10,738 nucleotides of DNA from Baffinella frigidus. Its lineage: Eukaryota; Cryptophyceae; Cryptomonadales; Baffinellaceae. The position numbers and the translations under genes were made by a program. This document shows, one piece after another, positions 1 through 6,251 of this stretch; the first letter of the stretch is position 1, and every line of letters begins with the position of its first letter. The stretch is taken from assembly GCA_026770585.1 (NCBI GenBank), contig MU646732.1, forward strand, positions 183,606 to 194,343, read 5' to 3'. Below the pieces are notes generated by a model, which ran no database searches, was not told the DNA's origin, and saw only the letters and a program-made list of their open reading frames with translations.

Positions 1-149
1 AGGGTGGAGGGTGGAGGGTACAGGGGGGGGGGTACACGGGGGGGGGTACAGGGTGGAGGGTGCAGGGTGGAGGGTACAGGGTGGAGGGTATAGGGTGGAG
101 GGTACAGGGTGGAGGGTATAGGGTGGAGGGTACAGGGTGGAGGGTGTTT
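1..149. repeat. TNNAGGG heptamer array (TGGAGGG alternating with TACAGGG or TATAGGG)
   Basis: A period-7 array that enters from outside the window. From about 53 to 147 it has a higher order: TGGAGGG alternates with TACAGGG, TGCAGGG or TATAGGG, giving 14-bp units and in part 28-bp units. Two stretches of 8-10 G interrupt it near 24-33 and 40-47. Every heptamer has the form T-N-N-A-G-G-G, as the TTTAGGG telomere repeat does. It ends abruptly at 'gtttctgacc'. I infer descent from telomere-like DNA by mutation and re-amplification; a minisatellite of unrelated origin is the alternative. Confidence 0.9.
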
Positions 150-196
150 CTGACCTGTCTCGCGATGCTGCGGAAGAGGGCTGGAAGGTAGCCATC

Positions 197-270
197 GATC
201 CACTCCGTGCTTCCTCCAGTCACGTACCGCCCTGTCCGCCAAAGTCATCCCGTCAGGTTAAGTTAATTTA
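197..270 (+). repeat. Dispersed repeat family J, copy 1
   Basis: Starts 'gatccactccgtgcttcc' and continues through a block beginning gtcacgtaccgccctgtc (220-237) to 'tcatcccgtcagg' and an AT-rich tail. The same order of blocks occurs at 561-632, and its second half occurs at 328-380. The copies differ by scattered substitutions, so they are old. No terminal inverted repeat or coding potential is seen. The GTCACGT motif inside it recurs in the centres of foldback elements E3 and E4. Confidence 0.75.
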
Positions 271-291
271 TCCCACCAGACAGTTAATTTA

Positions 292-345
292 AGTTCCCCG
301 AATGCACGAAAATGACTACCTGGCTGCGGTCACGTGCCGCCCTGT
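292..345 (+). repeat. Half copy of foldback element E (E4-like left half)
   Basis: Reads 'agttccccgaatgcacgaaaa' (broken: agttccccgaatg then cacgaaaa), then 'tgactac' and, after a short gap, 'ggtcacgtgcc'. This matches in order the left half of E4 (9497-9540), where agttccccgaa is followed by the core and GGTCACGTCC. No right arm follows; family J copy 2 begins instead, sharing the GGTCACGT block. It is a truncated or very diverged copy. A similar fragment lies at 803-835. Confidence 0.5.
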
Positions 346-380
346 CCACCAAAGCCATCACGCCAGGCAGTTAATTGAAT
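328..380 (+). repeat. Dispersed repeat family J, copy 2 (3' half)
   Basis: Carries ggtcacgtgccgccctgtcc, then accaaagccatcacgccagg and an AT-rich end 'cagttaattgaattg'. It lacks the 'gatccactccg' start found in the other two copies; that position is held by the E-like half copy. The junction therefore looks like an insertion or a recombination between the two repeat families at their common GTCACGT motif. Confidence 0.7.
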
Positions 381-487
381 TGTACAGAAGCAGTCAAAAG
401 GTGTCGTCCAGTCAACTTTACCGACTCCTAGACCCACCCGTTTCACGAGAGCGCTCCCCCCCTTCGCTTAGCAGAGGACGGCGCCGT

Positions 488-523
488 ACACACACACTCT
501 CTCTCTCTCTCTCTCTCTCTCTC
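488..523. repeat. CA/CT dinucleotide microsatellite
   Basis: A short (CA)n run passes into (CT)n, about 36 bp in all, ending at 'cggcgccc'. The 108-codon frame that crosses it (302-628) reads SLSLSL here and has no other protein-like character. Confidence 0.95.
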
Positions 524-560
524 GGCGCCCTCTCCTACGAAGGTGACACTGCCCGGGCTC

Positions 561-632
561 GATCCACTCCGTACTTTCGCCAGTCACGTACCGCCCTATC
601 CGCCGATTCCATCCCGCCAGCCATTTGATTTA
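561..632 (+). repeat. Dispersed repeat family J, copy 3
   Basis: Begins 'gatccactccgtactttcgcc', broken here as gatccactccg then tactttcgcc, and continues with the agtcacgtaccgccctatcc block and 'atcccgccagccatttgattta'-type end (atcccgccag, then ccatttgattta). The last part also matches, in reverse complement, the right arm and flank of E4 (about 9605-9628), linking J to that foldback. The copy stops exactly where the terminal inverted repeat of R1 begins at 633, so R1 may have inserted at its edge. Confidence 0.75.
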
Positions 633-793
633 CCACACAGAGGGAAACAAAGGGAATTTCGGGCGCCAAGAGCCCGAGTTTCCGTTACCTTATCCTTAGG
701 AACCCCCCTATGTCCCTACGGGTTGCCTACTGTAGGGTCATAGGTCTTATCGCCTGGGGGTTGTTCAAAATCCCTTTGAAGTCCGCTGTGTGG
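633..793 (+). mobile_element. R1 MITE-like element, copy 1
   Basis: About 161 bp bounded by an imperfect terminal inverted repeat: CCACACAGAGG at the left, and CCACACAGCGG as the reverse complement of the right end. By hand, 17 of the first 22 positions agree. The interior from about 650 closely matches 4389-4533, including cccccctatgtccctacgg versus cccccctacgtccctacgg. 'TTA' stands on both outer sides, a possible 3-bp target duplication. There is no coding sequence, so any movement would need a transposase supplied elsewhere. A non-autonomous DNA transposon is the best reading; transposase superfamily unknown. Confidence 0.7.
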
Positions 794-802
794 TTATTGG
801 GG

Positions 803-835
803 AGTTCCCCGAATGCACGAAAATTACCACCTGGC
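803..835 (+). repeat. Fragment of foldback element E
   Basis: agttccccgaatgcacgaaa (803-822) is the same as 292-311, and is followed by a core-like 'attaccacctgg'. It begins 10 bp after the end of R1 copy 1. No inverted partner lies within the next 100 bp. It is another left-half remnant. Confidence 0.5.
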
Positions 836-1342
836 AGGATGAGATTCCACCCTCAGTTTCCGGGGTGCCGCTCCAGCAAGTTCACCCTCTGTTTTCGGGG
901 TGGATCTTTCATCGCACACAGGTTGCGTCACGGGTTATCCGGCCGGGCGGAACAGTGCACGAGCCCCCCGATTTCCGGCGCCCGCTCGTACACATCAGGG
1001 CAACCCGCGTCCGAGAGCGGGAGGATTCTATCTTCCAACGGACAGTCTCACCCTCGAAATGGGGGTTTAGGTACGTAGGATATCGCAACGGTTCAAAAAT
1101 ACTGTGTCATCTTACGGGTAGGGGGTGCATCTTGTCATCAACCAAGGCCTAAGATAGCATAAAACTTTATATGGACGCAAAATCCTCACGACCCTTCCGA
1201 ATCCGGGCACGGGCGCGGGCGGGGGAAAGAACCGTAAAGCTCTTGGACCGAGAGGGACTTGGGAAACACGGTGAAACGGTCCACGCGCGGCGCGGCCTCC
1301 TCGACCAACGACACACTCCCTTCCACCTGTACACGGACACGA
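836..1342. other. Unassigned GC-rich sequence, no gene seen
   Basis: Several frames of 60-120 codons overlap here on both strands. They overlap one another, lack recognisable motifs and match no other part of the window, so I treat them as chance. A loose echo of 'tttccggggtg' and 'ttttcggggtgg' (858-903) suggests a very degenerate tandem repeat. No RNA gene or repeat boundary was found. Confidence 0.4.
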
Positions 1343-1594
1343 CCATCCCGAAAAACGTGTAAACTGGACACGACCCACCGAAAACCCGTGAAAATCGGAC
1401 ACGCATCCGGACCCGACCAGCTGTACACGAAACCCCATCATTTCGCCAAAGGTGCATTTCCCTCGAAACATGATACACATGTCCCACGCCGGTTGACAAA
1501 ACCGGGCAGGGTTCGAAAGAGAACGGTCGCTGAAAACGTTTGTAAAGTGGACACGGCCCGCCAAAAACGCTAGTAGATTGGACACACATCCGTT
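1343..1594. repeat. Degenerate duplication of a ~64-bp unit (1347-1410 and 1531-1593)
   Basis: Each copy holds two related ~30-bp halves: one with a 'ggacacgacccaccgaaaac'-like block and one with 'ggacacgcatccg'. The copies are about 184 bp apart and differ at roughly a quarter of positions. On the minus strand a 178-codon frame (1112-1648) reads both as related peptides (GCVSNLLAFLAGRVHFT and GCVSDFHGFSVGRVQFT). It shows no known domain and the overlapping 149-codon frame is equally open, so I annotate a repeat, not a gene. Confidence 0.6.
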
Positions 1595-1644
1595 TCCCCG
1601 GATGATGGTACAGCATCGTTCAGCCAACCCACCATCCACAGCCG

Positions 1645-1783
1645 CCACTTAGTAGCGGCCGAGTTCCTTCCCCCCCAGATATCCGGGGGAAATGCGGTTA
1701 GAATCCAATGCAGATGGATAAGGTTCTAGTACACATCATTTAGATGGACTGTATCCGTGAAGCGCCCGGTGGCTGCTAAGCGG
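1645..1783 (-). mobile_element. Family H MITE, copy A
   Basis: About 139 bp, the reverse complement of the sequences at 8681-8812 and 10375 onward. The shared landmark, read on the minus strand, is 'cttcacggatacagtccatc' and then taaa, a variable stretch and cttatccat. Its ends form an imperfect terminal inverted repeat: ccacttagtagcggccg at the left, and ccgcttagcagccaccg as the reverse complement of the right. There is no coding capacity. The relation between copies is clear; the exact boundaries are inferred. Confidence 0.75.
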
Positions 1784-2002
1784 TCTCGCGTCTCTCCCCA
1801 CTTGACATTTTTCGGATCGTCGCCGCTACCGCATCCGGGCGCGAACAGAAAGTGCAGGACGGGGTTTGAGGACAGACCCTCAGCAAACGCCGAGAATCAC
1901 TCCGAGGCGGGCCCGTTTCTCTCGCTCTCTCTGACCTCCCTCTTCTTGATCCCGTGGTACGAGCGTGCAAAGCGTAGGTTAAGGCGCATAGACTATTGCA
2001 TC
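1784..2002. other. Unassigned sequence
   Basis: Apparently unique within the window. It contains a short (CT)n patch near 1918-1931. A 206-codon plus-strand frame (1757-2377) starts in the H element and runs into the AAG tract. Its C-terminal half is poly-K/R from the microsatellite, and I see no support for it as a gene. Confidence 0.4.
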
Positions 2003-2055
2003 ACTCAACTCAAGGATCAAGGGCCTGATTCAGGACCTGCATCGAGAGTAAAAAA
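2003..2055 (+). repeat. Short dispersed repeat K, copy 1
   Basis: Shares 'actcaact', then 'gcct', 'aggacctgcatcgagagtaa' in the same order as 9737-9786. Both copies are followed within 10-110 bp by a purine-rich simple tract. The shared position suggests one composite 'K plus purine tract' block copied twice, or insertion next to such tracts. Confidence 0.6.
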
Positions 2056-2160
2056 GATGACGAAGAAGATTCACTCAGTTTTGAGGACTGCCACTGTACC
2101 AAGGCGGGCTCGTCTCAAGGCGAATAGACGTTTGGGTCACCCGTCTCCAGGATTGAGAAT

Positions 2161-2231
2161 AATAAAGAAGAAGAAAAAGAAAAAGAAAAAGAAAAAGAGA
2201 AAAAGAAGAAGAAGAAGAAGAAGAAGAAGAC
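2161..2231. repeat. Polypurine AAG/AAAAAG microsatellite
   Basis: About 70 nt of uninterrupted A/G in units of AAG and AAAAAG. It codes for poly-lysine/arginine on one strand and poly-serine/leucine/phenylalanine on the other, which explains the long overlapping frames here. Mirror-symmetric polypurine tracts of this kind can form triplex DNA. Confidence 0.95.
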
Positions 2232-2365
2232 AACGATTCACCCAGCCACCGTGCAGGGAACTTCGATACCATTTTGACCATCGCGCGGATGCACGCGGAC
2301 TTGCCCGAGAGCGCCGATCCCACCACCAGCGCCCCTCGCCGCGAATCCACTGTCTGCGCACACCA

Positions 2366-2421
2366 CGCAAAAGTTGACACACAAAAGTCAACACGCAAAA
2401 GTCAACACGCAAAAGTCATCC
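2366..2421. repeat. 14-bp tandem repeat, unit gcaaaagtcaacac (about 4 copies)
   Basis: Four head-to-tail copies, the first carrying 'ttg' for 'tca' and the last ending 'tcatcc'. The AAAAGTCAA core also occurs singly at 4602, 4635, 8279, 10618 and in reverse complement near 8917, mostly between or beside other repeats. Confidence 0.85.
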
Positions 2422-2517
2422 GCGCTCGACAAAGTCAACCACCCACGAACAACAGAGCTGGAGTGTTCGAAGAATGGACGATGTTTTTGAGAGGCACTGC
2501 TCTGACGTCGCACACTC

Positions 2518-2657
2518 TTATCCGGGGAAATCGATTTTTCTTTCATTTGATCCCAATGAAAATTACTACACGGATGATTTAATATTACTAGTAAGAGCGA
2601 ATTGTGTAGTGATTTTCATTGCCATCAAATGAAAGAAAAATAGGTTTCCCCGGATAA
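2518..2657. mobile_element. Foldback element E1 (140 bp, palindromic)
   Basis: Outer 40-nt arms starting TTATCCGGGGAAA (2518) and ending with the complement TTTCCCCGGATAA (2657) pair at about 35 of 40 positions. Inside lie the 14-nt cores GAAAATTACTACAC (2558-2571) and its inverse GTGTAGTGATTTTC (2604-2617). The 32-nt centre contains the perfect palindrome TTACTAGTAA (2585-2594). Geometry is 40-14-32-14-40. No reading frame is contained. The right end sequence aggtttccccggataaa recurs at 2812-2828. It could be a MITE or a long hairpin RNA source; no transcription evidence can be read. Confidence 0.85.
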
Positions 2658-2863
2658 AGCCACCGGATAAACCTCACCAAGGCGTTGGTGCCAGGCGCGC
2701 CTCACAGGCAAAAGCCGTGCGGTCCCATTGGGTGTGGTCGGGGAGCTCATCCGTAGATCATTCCCATCTCCTCAAGAGTGCGGTGGGCCTTCGATGTGAG
2801 TTTAGAAAACAGGTTTCCCCGGATAAATTCCCCCGGTCACTGGGAGGTCCGATTCGCGACTAC

Positions 2864-2968
2864 AAAGATTCCAGCGATAAAGATTGGAGCGGTAAAGATT
2901 CCAGGGACAAAGATTGGAGCGGTAAAGATTCCAGGGACAAAGATTCCAGCAAAAAAGATTCCAGGGGG
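2864..2968. repeat. 15-bp minisatellite with 30-bp higher order
   Basis: Seven 15-bp units of the type aaagattccagggac and aaagattggagcggt. The two types alternate, so that 2881-2910 is repeated exactly at 2911-2940. Because 15 is a multiple of 3, three or more frames stay open through it (KDSRDKDWSG, KIPGTKIGAV, LESLPLQSLS). None extends into protein-like sequence. A 16-bp perfect palindrome, CACGAGAGCTCTCGTG, follows at 2981-2996. Confidence 0.95.
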
Positions 2969-3008
2969 ATGCACATTTCGCACGAGAGCTCTCGTGGGGA
3001 CACAGACC

Positions 3009-3149
3009 CCACTCGGTGGACTACGAACCTTTTAGCAAACGTCAACTTGCCTGGCGATAATTGACTTGAAGGATTTTTCTAATATGCAAATCGGTGACGT
3101 TACACCCGGAATTCCGGCCCCAATGAAACCCTCGAAGCCCACTGTGTGG
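3009..3149 (+). mobile_element. Family G MITE, copy A
   Basis: About 141 bp. The left end is ccactcggtggactacg, and the right end read in reverse complement is ccacacagtgggcttcg, an imperfect terminal inverted repeat. Internal landmarks are gtcaactt, aaggattttt, gtgacgtta and 'atgaaaccctcgaagcccac'. The same landmarks in the same order are found at 8417-8551 and, inverted, at 8815-8952. The right end, gaagcccactgtgtgg, closely resembles the R1 end gaagtccgctgtgtgg, so G and R1 may have used the same transposase. No coding sequence. Confidence 0.75.
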
Positions 3150-3167
3150 CTACTGACATGAATAGGG

Positions 3168-3321
3168 TAACGTCCTAAAAACCGGGTAGCTAGGCCTACG
3201 GCATTGCCTACGGTAGGCCGTAGGGTTCCTAGGACCTAATGTTTCGTAGGACCCCCCCTAGGCCCCTACGGCCTACCGTAGGCAATACCGTAGGCTTGAG
3301 TACCCGGTTTTCAGGACGTTA
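3168..3321. repeat. 154-bp palindrome P1 with nested GCCTACGG repeats
   Basis: Begins taacgtcctaaaaaccgggta and ends with the complement at 3301-3321 (one mismatch). Arms of about 60 nt stay paired through GCCTACGGcATTGCCTACGG, then TAGGCCGTAGGG. Within each arm GCCTACGGTAGGC is itself palindromic. The cccccctaggcccctacgg of the right arm resembles the interior of R1 (about 697-720 and 4443-4461). It sits 18 bp after G copy A. Foldback element or inverted duplication; no gene. Confidence 0.85.
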
Positions 3322-3466
3322 GCATATGAAGATGGTGCTGTCAATTCCAGGATGGCGAACCGCACCTGGTAGAGTTGTCTCGCTTTCCCCTCAAATCCGT
3401 CGAAGCCCCCCCCTCCACTCTGCACAAGCTCGGAGTTAGGGTTTGGAGTGTGAGGTTTGGGTTTGG

Positions 3467-3575
3467 GGGTCCCCTCAGAACACTACGGAGAACCACCTCA
3501 AGTCAATTATTAGATTGTTTCTTAGGAAACACGCCAAAAGTCTGCAATTGTTGGTCACGTTACAACGGATATCCG
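3467..3575 (+). repeat. Dispersed repeat family F, copy 3 (diverged)
   Basis: 'ctcagaacactacggag', an AT-rich 'tcaattattagattg', 'gaaacacgccaaaagtc', 'gcaattg' and 'ggtcacgtta' follow in the same order as 8060-8180. Copies agree at roughly three quarters of positions. As in the other two loci, the repeat is preceded by a G-rich, telomere-like stretch (ggtttgggtttggggg). Confidence 0.65.
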
Positions 3576-3630
3576 GTGCTGCGGTTCTTTGTAGTGTCCC
3601 GAGTGGTAGTGGCGTGTTCAACAAAGAACA

Positions 3631-3687
3631 CCTCCCTCTCTCTCCCCCTCTCCTCTCTCCCTCTCTCCTCCCTCCTCCCCTCCCCCA
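3631..3687. repeat. CT-rich polypyrimidine tract
   Basis: Nearly pure C/T for about 55 nt (CCTCT, CTCCC and TCCTCCC words). It accounts for the proline/serine-rich and arginine/glutamate-rich frames that overlap here on both strands. Confidence 0.9.
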
Positions 3688-3806
3688 GCCTGCCGGCGGG
3701 GCCCGTCGTGGGTTCGAGGCCACAGGACGCCCTTTTTGGGGTCAAAAAGAGGCCCTTCACGAGCTTTTCACGGTGAAACGGGGTGCGCCTTGTACATGCT
3801 GTCAGG

Positions 3807-4096
3807 AGCACTCTGCAGTATTGCATACCCCTACATCCTACACCCTACACCCTACACCCTACACCCTATACTCTACATCTTGCACCCTGCACCCTACAGC
3901 ATGCACAGCGTTCTACAGCATGCACAACTTGTCCCTACCTTATGGATGATGTAGGGACAAGTTGTGTATGCTGTAGATCGCTGTGCATGCTTTAGGGGGC
4001 AGGGTGTAGGATGCAGGGTATAGGGTGTAGGGTGTAGGGTGTAGGGTGTAGGGTGTAGGATGTAGGGTGTAGGGGTATGCAATACTGCAGAGTGCT
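3807..4096. repeat. 290-bp palindrome P2 built on CCCTACA/TGTAGGG heptamers
   Basis: The left arm starts agcactctgcagtattgcat (3807) and the right arm ends with its complement at 4096. The middle of each arm is a heptamer array, CCCTACA on the left (about 3834-3895) and TGTAGGG on the right (about 4003-4074). The inner arms are gcatgcacagcg and acaacttgtccctac with their complements, around a short centre near 3945-3950. The two arms differ in several heptamers. The heptamer fits TNNAGGG. Frames of 60-100 codons reading YTLHPTP are products of the array. Confidence 0.9.
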
Positions 4097-4125
4097 ACGG
4101 AACACTGAAACCAAGGTGCTGCCAA

Positions 4126-4335
4126 ACTGGCCCAGCCATACCTTACCGGTAAGGGTGGGCTACGTGGTGTTTGGTGACTGCCAAGGCAGTCACCTCGGAC
4201 TGGAACAGCCCCGCCGGCAGGCTCGTGAACGCCCGCGTGACCGGTCACGCGGACGCCGAAGCCAACTGTCCGAGGTGACTGCCTTGGCAGTCACCACGTA
4301 GCCCACCCTTACCGGTAAGGTATGGCTGGGCCAGT
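4126..4335. repeat. 210-bp nested palindrome P3
   Basis: By hand alignment the two 68-nt arms are exactly complementary, except for a 7-nt insertion (about 4168-4174) in the left arm. Each arm holds two smaller palindromes: CCTTACCGGTAAGG (4141-4154, 4307-4320) and the hairpin GGTGACTGCC-AA-GGCAGTCACC (4173-4194; mirror 4274-4295). The 67-nt centre holds a perfect 20-bp palindrome, CCGCGTGACCGGTCACGCGG (4233-4252). Near-identity of the arms implies recent formation or arm correction. It starts about 30 bp after P2. No open frame of note. Confidence 0.92.
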
Positions 4336-4371
4336 AAGGTACGGGTCGAGCAAGTCTTCTGACAAACCATC

Positions 4372-4533
4372 CCACACAGCGGGCTTCCAAGGGATTTTCG
4401 ACCCAGATCGGGCCACCTTTCCGTTGCCTTATCAGTAGGAACCCCCCCTACGTCCCTACGGATTGCCTACCGTAGGGTCCTAGGTCTTATCGCTGAGGGG
4501 TTATTCAAAATCCCTTCCAAGTCCGCTGTGTGG
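4372..4533 (+). mobile_element. R1 MITE-like element, copy 2
   Basis: 162 bp with a better-preserved terminal inverted repeat than copy 1. CCACACAGCGGGCTTCCAAG at 4372 is matched by CCACACAGCGGACTTGGAAG as the complement of the right end, and the match runs on for about 27 nt. The interior is collinear with 650-793 with roughly 10-15% substitutions and includes ttcctaggt-type words and 'cgtagggtcctaggtctta'. No target duplication is visible. The right TIR is related to that of family G. Confidence 0.78.
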
Positions 4534-4565
4534 AAGCAGTTTCTGTGATTTCGCGAGAAAGGGTG

Positions 4566-4726
4566 GCGTGGGATACCACAGAGAGTCTCGGAGGAGGTAG
4601 CCAAAAGTCAATTTCCCCTCAAGGCAGTGCTTTTCAAAAGTCAACAACCGTCCATGGAACGGTCTTAAAAACTCAACCCCCTCGAACACTCTTGGCGTGG
4701 TGTGGGATACCACTGAGAGTCTTGGA
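4566..4726. repeat. Direct duplication of a 27-bp segment
   Basis: gcgtgggataccacagagag (4566-4585) followed by tctcgga is repeated as gtgtgggataccactgagag followed by tcttgga at about 4700-4726. Between the copies lie two AAAAGTCAA motifs and a small palindrome, accgtccatggaacggt. No gene is apparent. Confidence 0.65.
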
Positions 4727-4778
4727 AGGCCAGATGATCCGATCGATCGCAGCAAGCTCCTGCGCCCATCCGCACGGG

Positions 4779-4791
4779 TGAGTGTGTGTGA

Positions 4792-4828
<37 letters not shown>

Positions 4829-4902
4829 CGAGAGCGAGAGAGAGAGAGATAGAGCGGGGAAGAGAGAGAGAGAGAGAGCGAGAGCGAGAGCGAGAGAGAC
4901 AG

Positions 4903-4946
<44 letters not shown>

Positions 4947-5018
4947 CAAGAGCGAGAGAGGGAGAGCGAGAGAGCGAGAGAGAGAGAGCGAGACAGCGAG
5001 AGCGAGAGAGAGAGAAAG
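4779..5018. repeat. Long GT then GA microsatellite
   Basis: (GT)n at 4779-4813, then (GA)n with regular GC interruptions (gagagcgagagc) for about 200 nt. It yields RERERE frames on one strand and SLSLSL frames on the other (up to 152 codons), all artefactual. Confidence 0.97.
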
Positions 5019-5253
5019 CACTTCACATCAGAGTCCCGCCACGGATTCAAGCCTGTCCAGCAACAAATCCTCGCAACACCAAACAGCAACACCACACAAA
5101 AAAGCGCCACACGCAAAAAAAACACAAAACGCGAAAACGCGGGTCACGGTTCGTACCCAATTCGCCCCCCCCCAGGGGGGAACCCGATTTCGCCGGCCGT
5201 AGGAAGCGCTGGGAGTTTCTGCGGACGCCAGGAACTTTGAGTTTCTCCTTTTT
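5019..5253. other. Unassigned sequence
   Basis: Apparently unique: CA-rich with A-runs around 5085-5130, and a C9/G6 mirrored run (cccccccccagggggg) near 5166-5181. No gene, RNA or clear repeat copy seen. Confidence 0.4.
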
Positions 5254-5312
5254 GGTTCAAATTATGAACCCAAAAAATAACTTATGAACCTTGGTTCTTA
5301 ATTTATTTTTTG
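5254..5312. repeat. AT-rich set of nested hairpins
   Basis: GGTTCA-aatta-TGAACC (5254-5270) is followed by a second hairpin whose outer stem is CAAAAAATAA (5271-5280) with TTATTTTTTG (5303-5312), and whose inner stem is GAACC-tt-GGTTC. Composition changes abruptly from GC-rich to AT-rich at about 5240. Origin unknown; possibly a small inserted foldback. Confidence 0.6.
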
Positions 5313-5401
5313 ATTTTGGTTTACAATTTCATTTTTCTGGTACCCGGTTTGGTTATTGCCCCGGTACATCCTCTGCGGGGATCGGGCGTCAGTTCACCCG
5401 A

Positions 5402-5650
5402 TTTAGGGTTTAGGGTTTGGGGTTTTAGTGTTGAGGTTGTAGGGTTTAAGGTTTAGGGTTTAGGGTTAAGGGTTTAAGGTTAAGGTTTTAGGGTTTAGGG
5501 TTAAAGGTTGAGGGTTTAGGGTTTATGGTTTAGGACTTAGGGTTTGGGGTTGAGGGGTTAGGGTTTAGGTTTTAGGGTTTAGGGTTCAAGGTTTGGGGTT
5601 GAGGGGTCAGGGTTTCAGGTAGGGTTTAGGGAGGTTTTAGGAAGGGTTTG
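5402..5650 (+). repeat. Interstitial degenerate TTTAGGG array
   Basis: About 250 bp of TTTAGGG-type repeats on the plus strand with many variants (TTTAAGG, TTGAGGG, TTTGGGG, TTCAGGG). TTTAGGG is the telomere repeat of plants, many green algae and several alveolates. The degeneracy and the ordinary sequence on both sides show this is not a working chromosome end in this orientation. Confidence 0.92.
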
Positions 5651-5711
5651 ACCGTGGCGGCTTGGCGATTGCGGCGCCCTCCGGCGTCGTCCTGCTTCGG
5701 GTTCGAGGATT

Positions 5712-5851
5712 TCATACGAAAACGCTTATAATTTATAAACTGAATTTCAATCAAAATTACTACACGTTTTCTTTTACATTACTAGTAAATATTGTTATGC
5801 GTAGTAAATTTCATTGAATCCAGTTTATAAATTAAAAGTGTTTTCGTATGA
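5712..5851. mobile_element. Foldback element E2 (140 bp, palindromic)
   Basis: Arms start TCATACGAAAAC (5712) and end with GTTTTCGTATGA (5851), pairing at about 36 of 39 positions. The cores CAAAATTACTACAC (5752-5765) and GCGTAGTAAATTTC (5799-5812) and the central TTACTAGTAA (5779-5788) lie at the same distances from the ends as in E1, and the total length is the same 140 bp. The arms agree with E1 arms at only about 19 of 40 positions. No target duplication is evident and no frame is enclosed. Confidence 0.85.
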
Positions 5852-6003
5852 GATTGGGAATCGGGGGTTTGAGTATGTGGATCAGGGATGGTGGTGGAGG
5901 GCGCATGGTTTGTGTTGCACGTGCGAGTCCACGGCGCACAAGGGTCAAGCGGCAACGAAAAAAATCAAGCAGTTGCAAAAAAAGAAAGTTTCGTAACGAG
6001 CAT

Positions 6004-6054
6004 CGTTAATTTTTGTCCTTTAAAAAACGTTTTTAAAAAGAAAGAAAAATAACG
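6004..6054. repeat. AT-rich imperfect inverted repeat
   Basis: cgttaatttttgtcctt pairs with aaagaaagaaaaataacg, with about three mismatches, around a loop that itself holds taaaaaacgtttttaa. It lies in a T/A-rich stretch after an (A)n/(AAAG)n patch. It may be a small foldback or chance in low-complexity DNA. Confidence 0.45.
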
Positions 6055-6138
6055 TTTTGGGGGTCGGCCAACAGGCGCGAAATGCGCTCTTCAAACCGCG
6101 ATCGGACCGAGAACACTGCGGGTAAAAGTACTTTTAAG

Positions 6139-6240
6139 TTAAATTAAATGAAACTTCAATTCGACCTCGCTGGCGTCGTTGACGCAGTCGAGGAAGGGGA
6201 GCAGATTCAGGGCGGCATTAGAGTCATTCTGTAAATTCAT
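6139..6240 (-). pseudogene. Partial copy of a duplicated coding exon (33-codon frame)
   Basis: On the minus strand ATG at 6240 opens a 33-codon frame ending at TAA (6141-6139). Residues 13-26 read LLPFLDCVNDASEV. The FLDCVNDASEV part is identical to that in the frame at 6252-6551, with one synonymous difference (GCC/GCT). After EV the sequence becomes AT-rich and stops a few codons later in both copies, so the protein-like part may end at an exon edge (GAG|GTC). I recognise no family. A fragment is likelier than a real short protein. Confidence 0.4.
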
Positions 6241-6251
6241 TGTAAATAAAT

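Noticed and set aside
1112-1648. 178-codon minus-strand frame with two related peptide segments
   Set aside because: The similarity comes from a DNA duplication that is equally open in another frame (149 codons, 1167-1616). No domain recognised and no support for expression.
1757-2377. 206-codon plus-strand frame as a basic, nuclear-type protein
   Set aside because: Its K/R-rich half is the AAG microsatellite, its start lies in a MITE, and the rest has no recognisable motif or codon bias.
2717-3064. 115-codon frame with KDSRDKDWSG repeats as a repeat protein
   Set aside because: Period 15 keeps every frame open, an 85-codon frame overlaps, and the rest of the frame is MITE sequence.
5140-5170. 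tRNA T-arm-like ggttcgtaccc
   Set aside because: No acceptor, D or anticodon arms can be folded around it.
4673-5240. Frames of 118-152 codons of SLSL or RERE type, as SR-like proteins
   Set aside because: They are translations of the GT/GA microsatellite on either strand.
5402-5650. A true chromosome end
   Set aside because: The repeats are highly degenerate and ordinary sequence continues on both sides.
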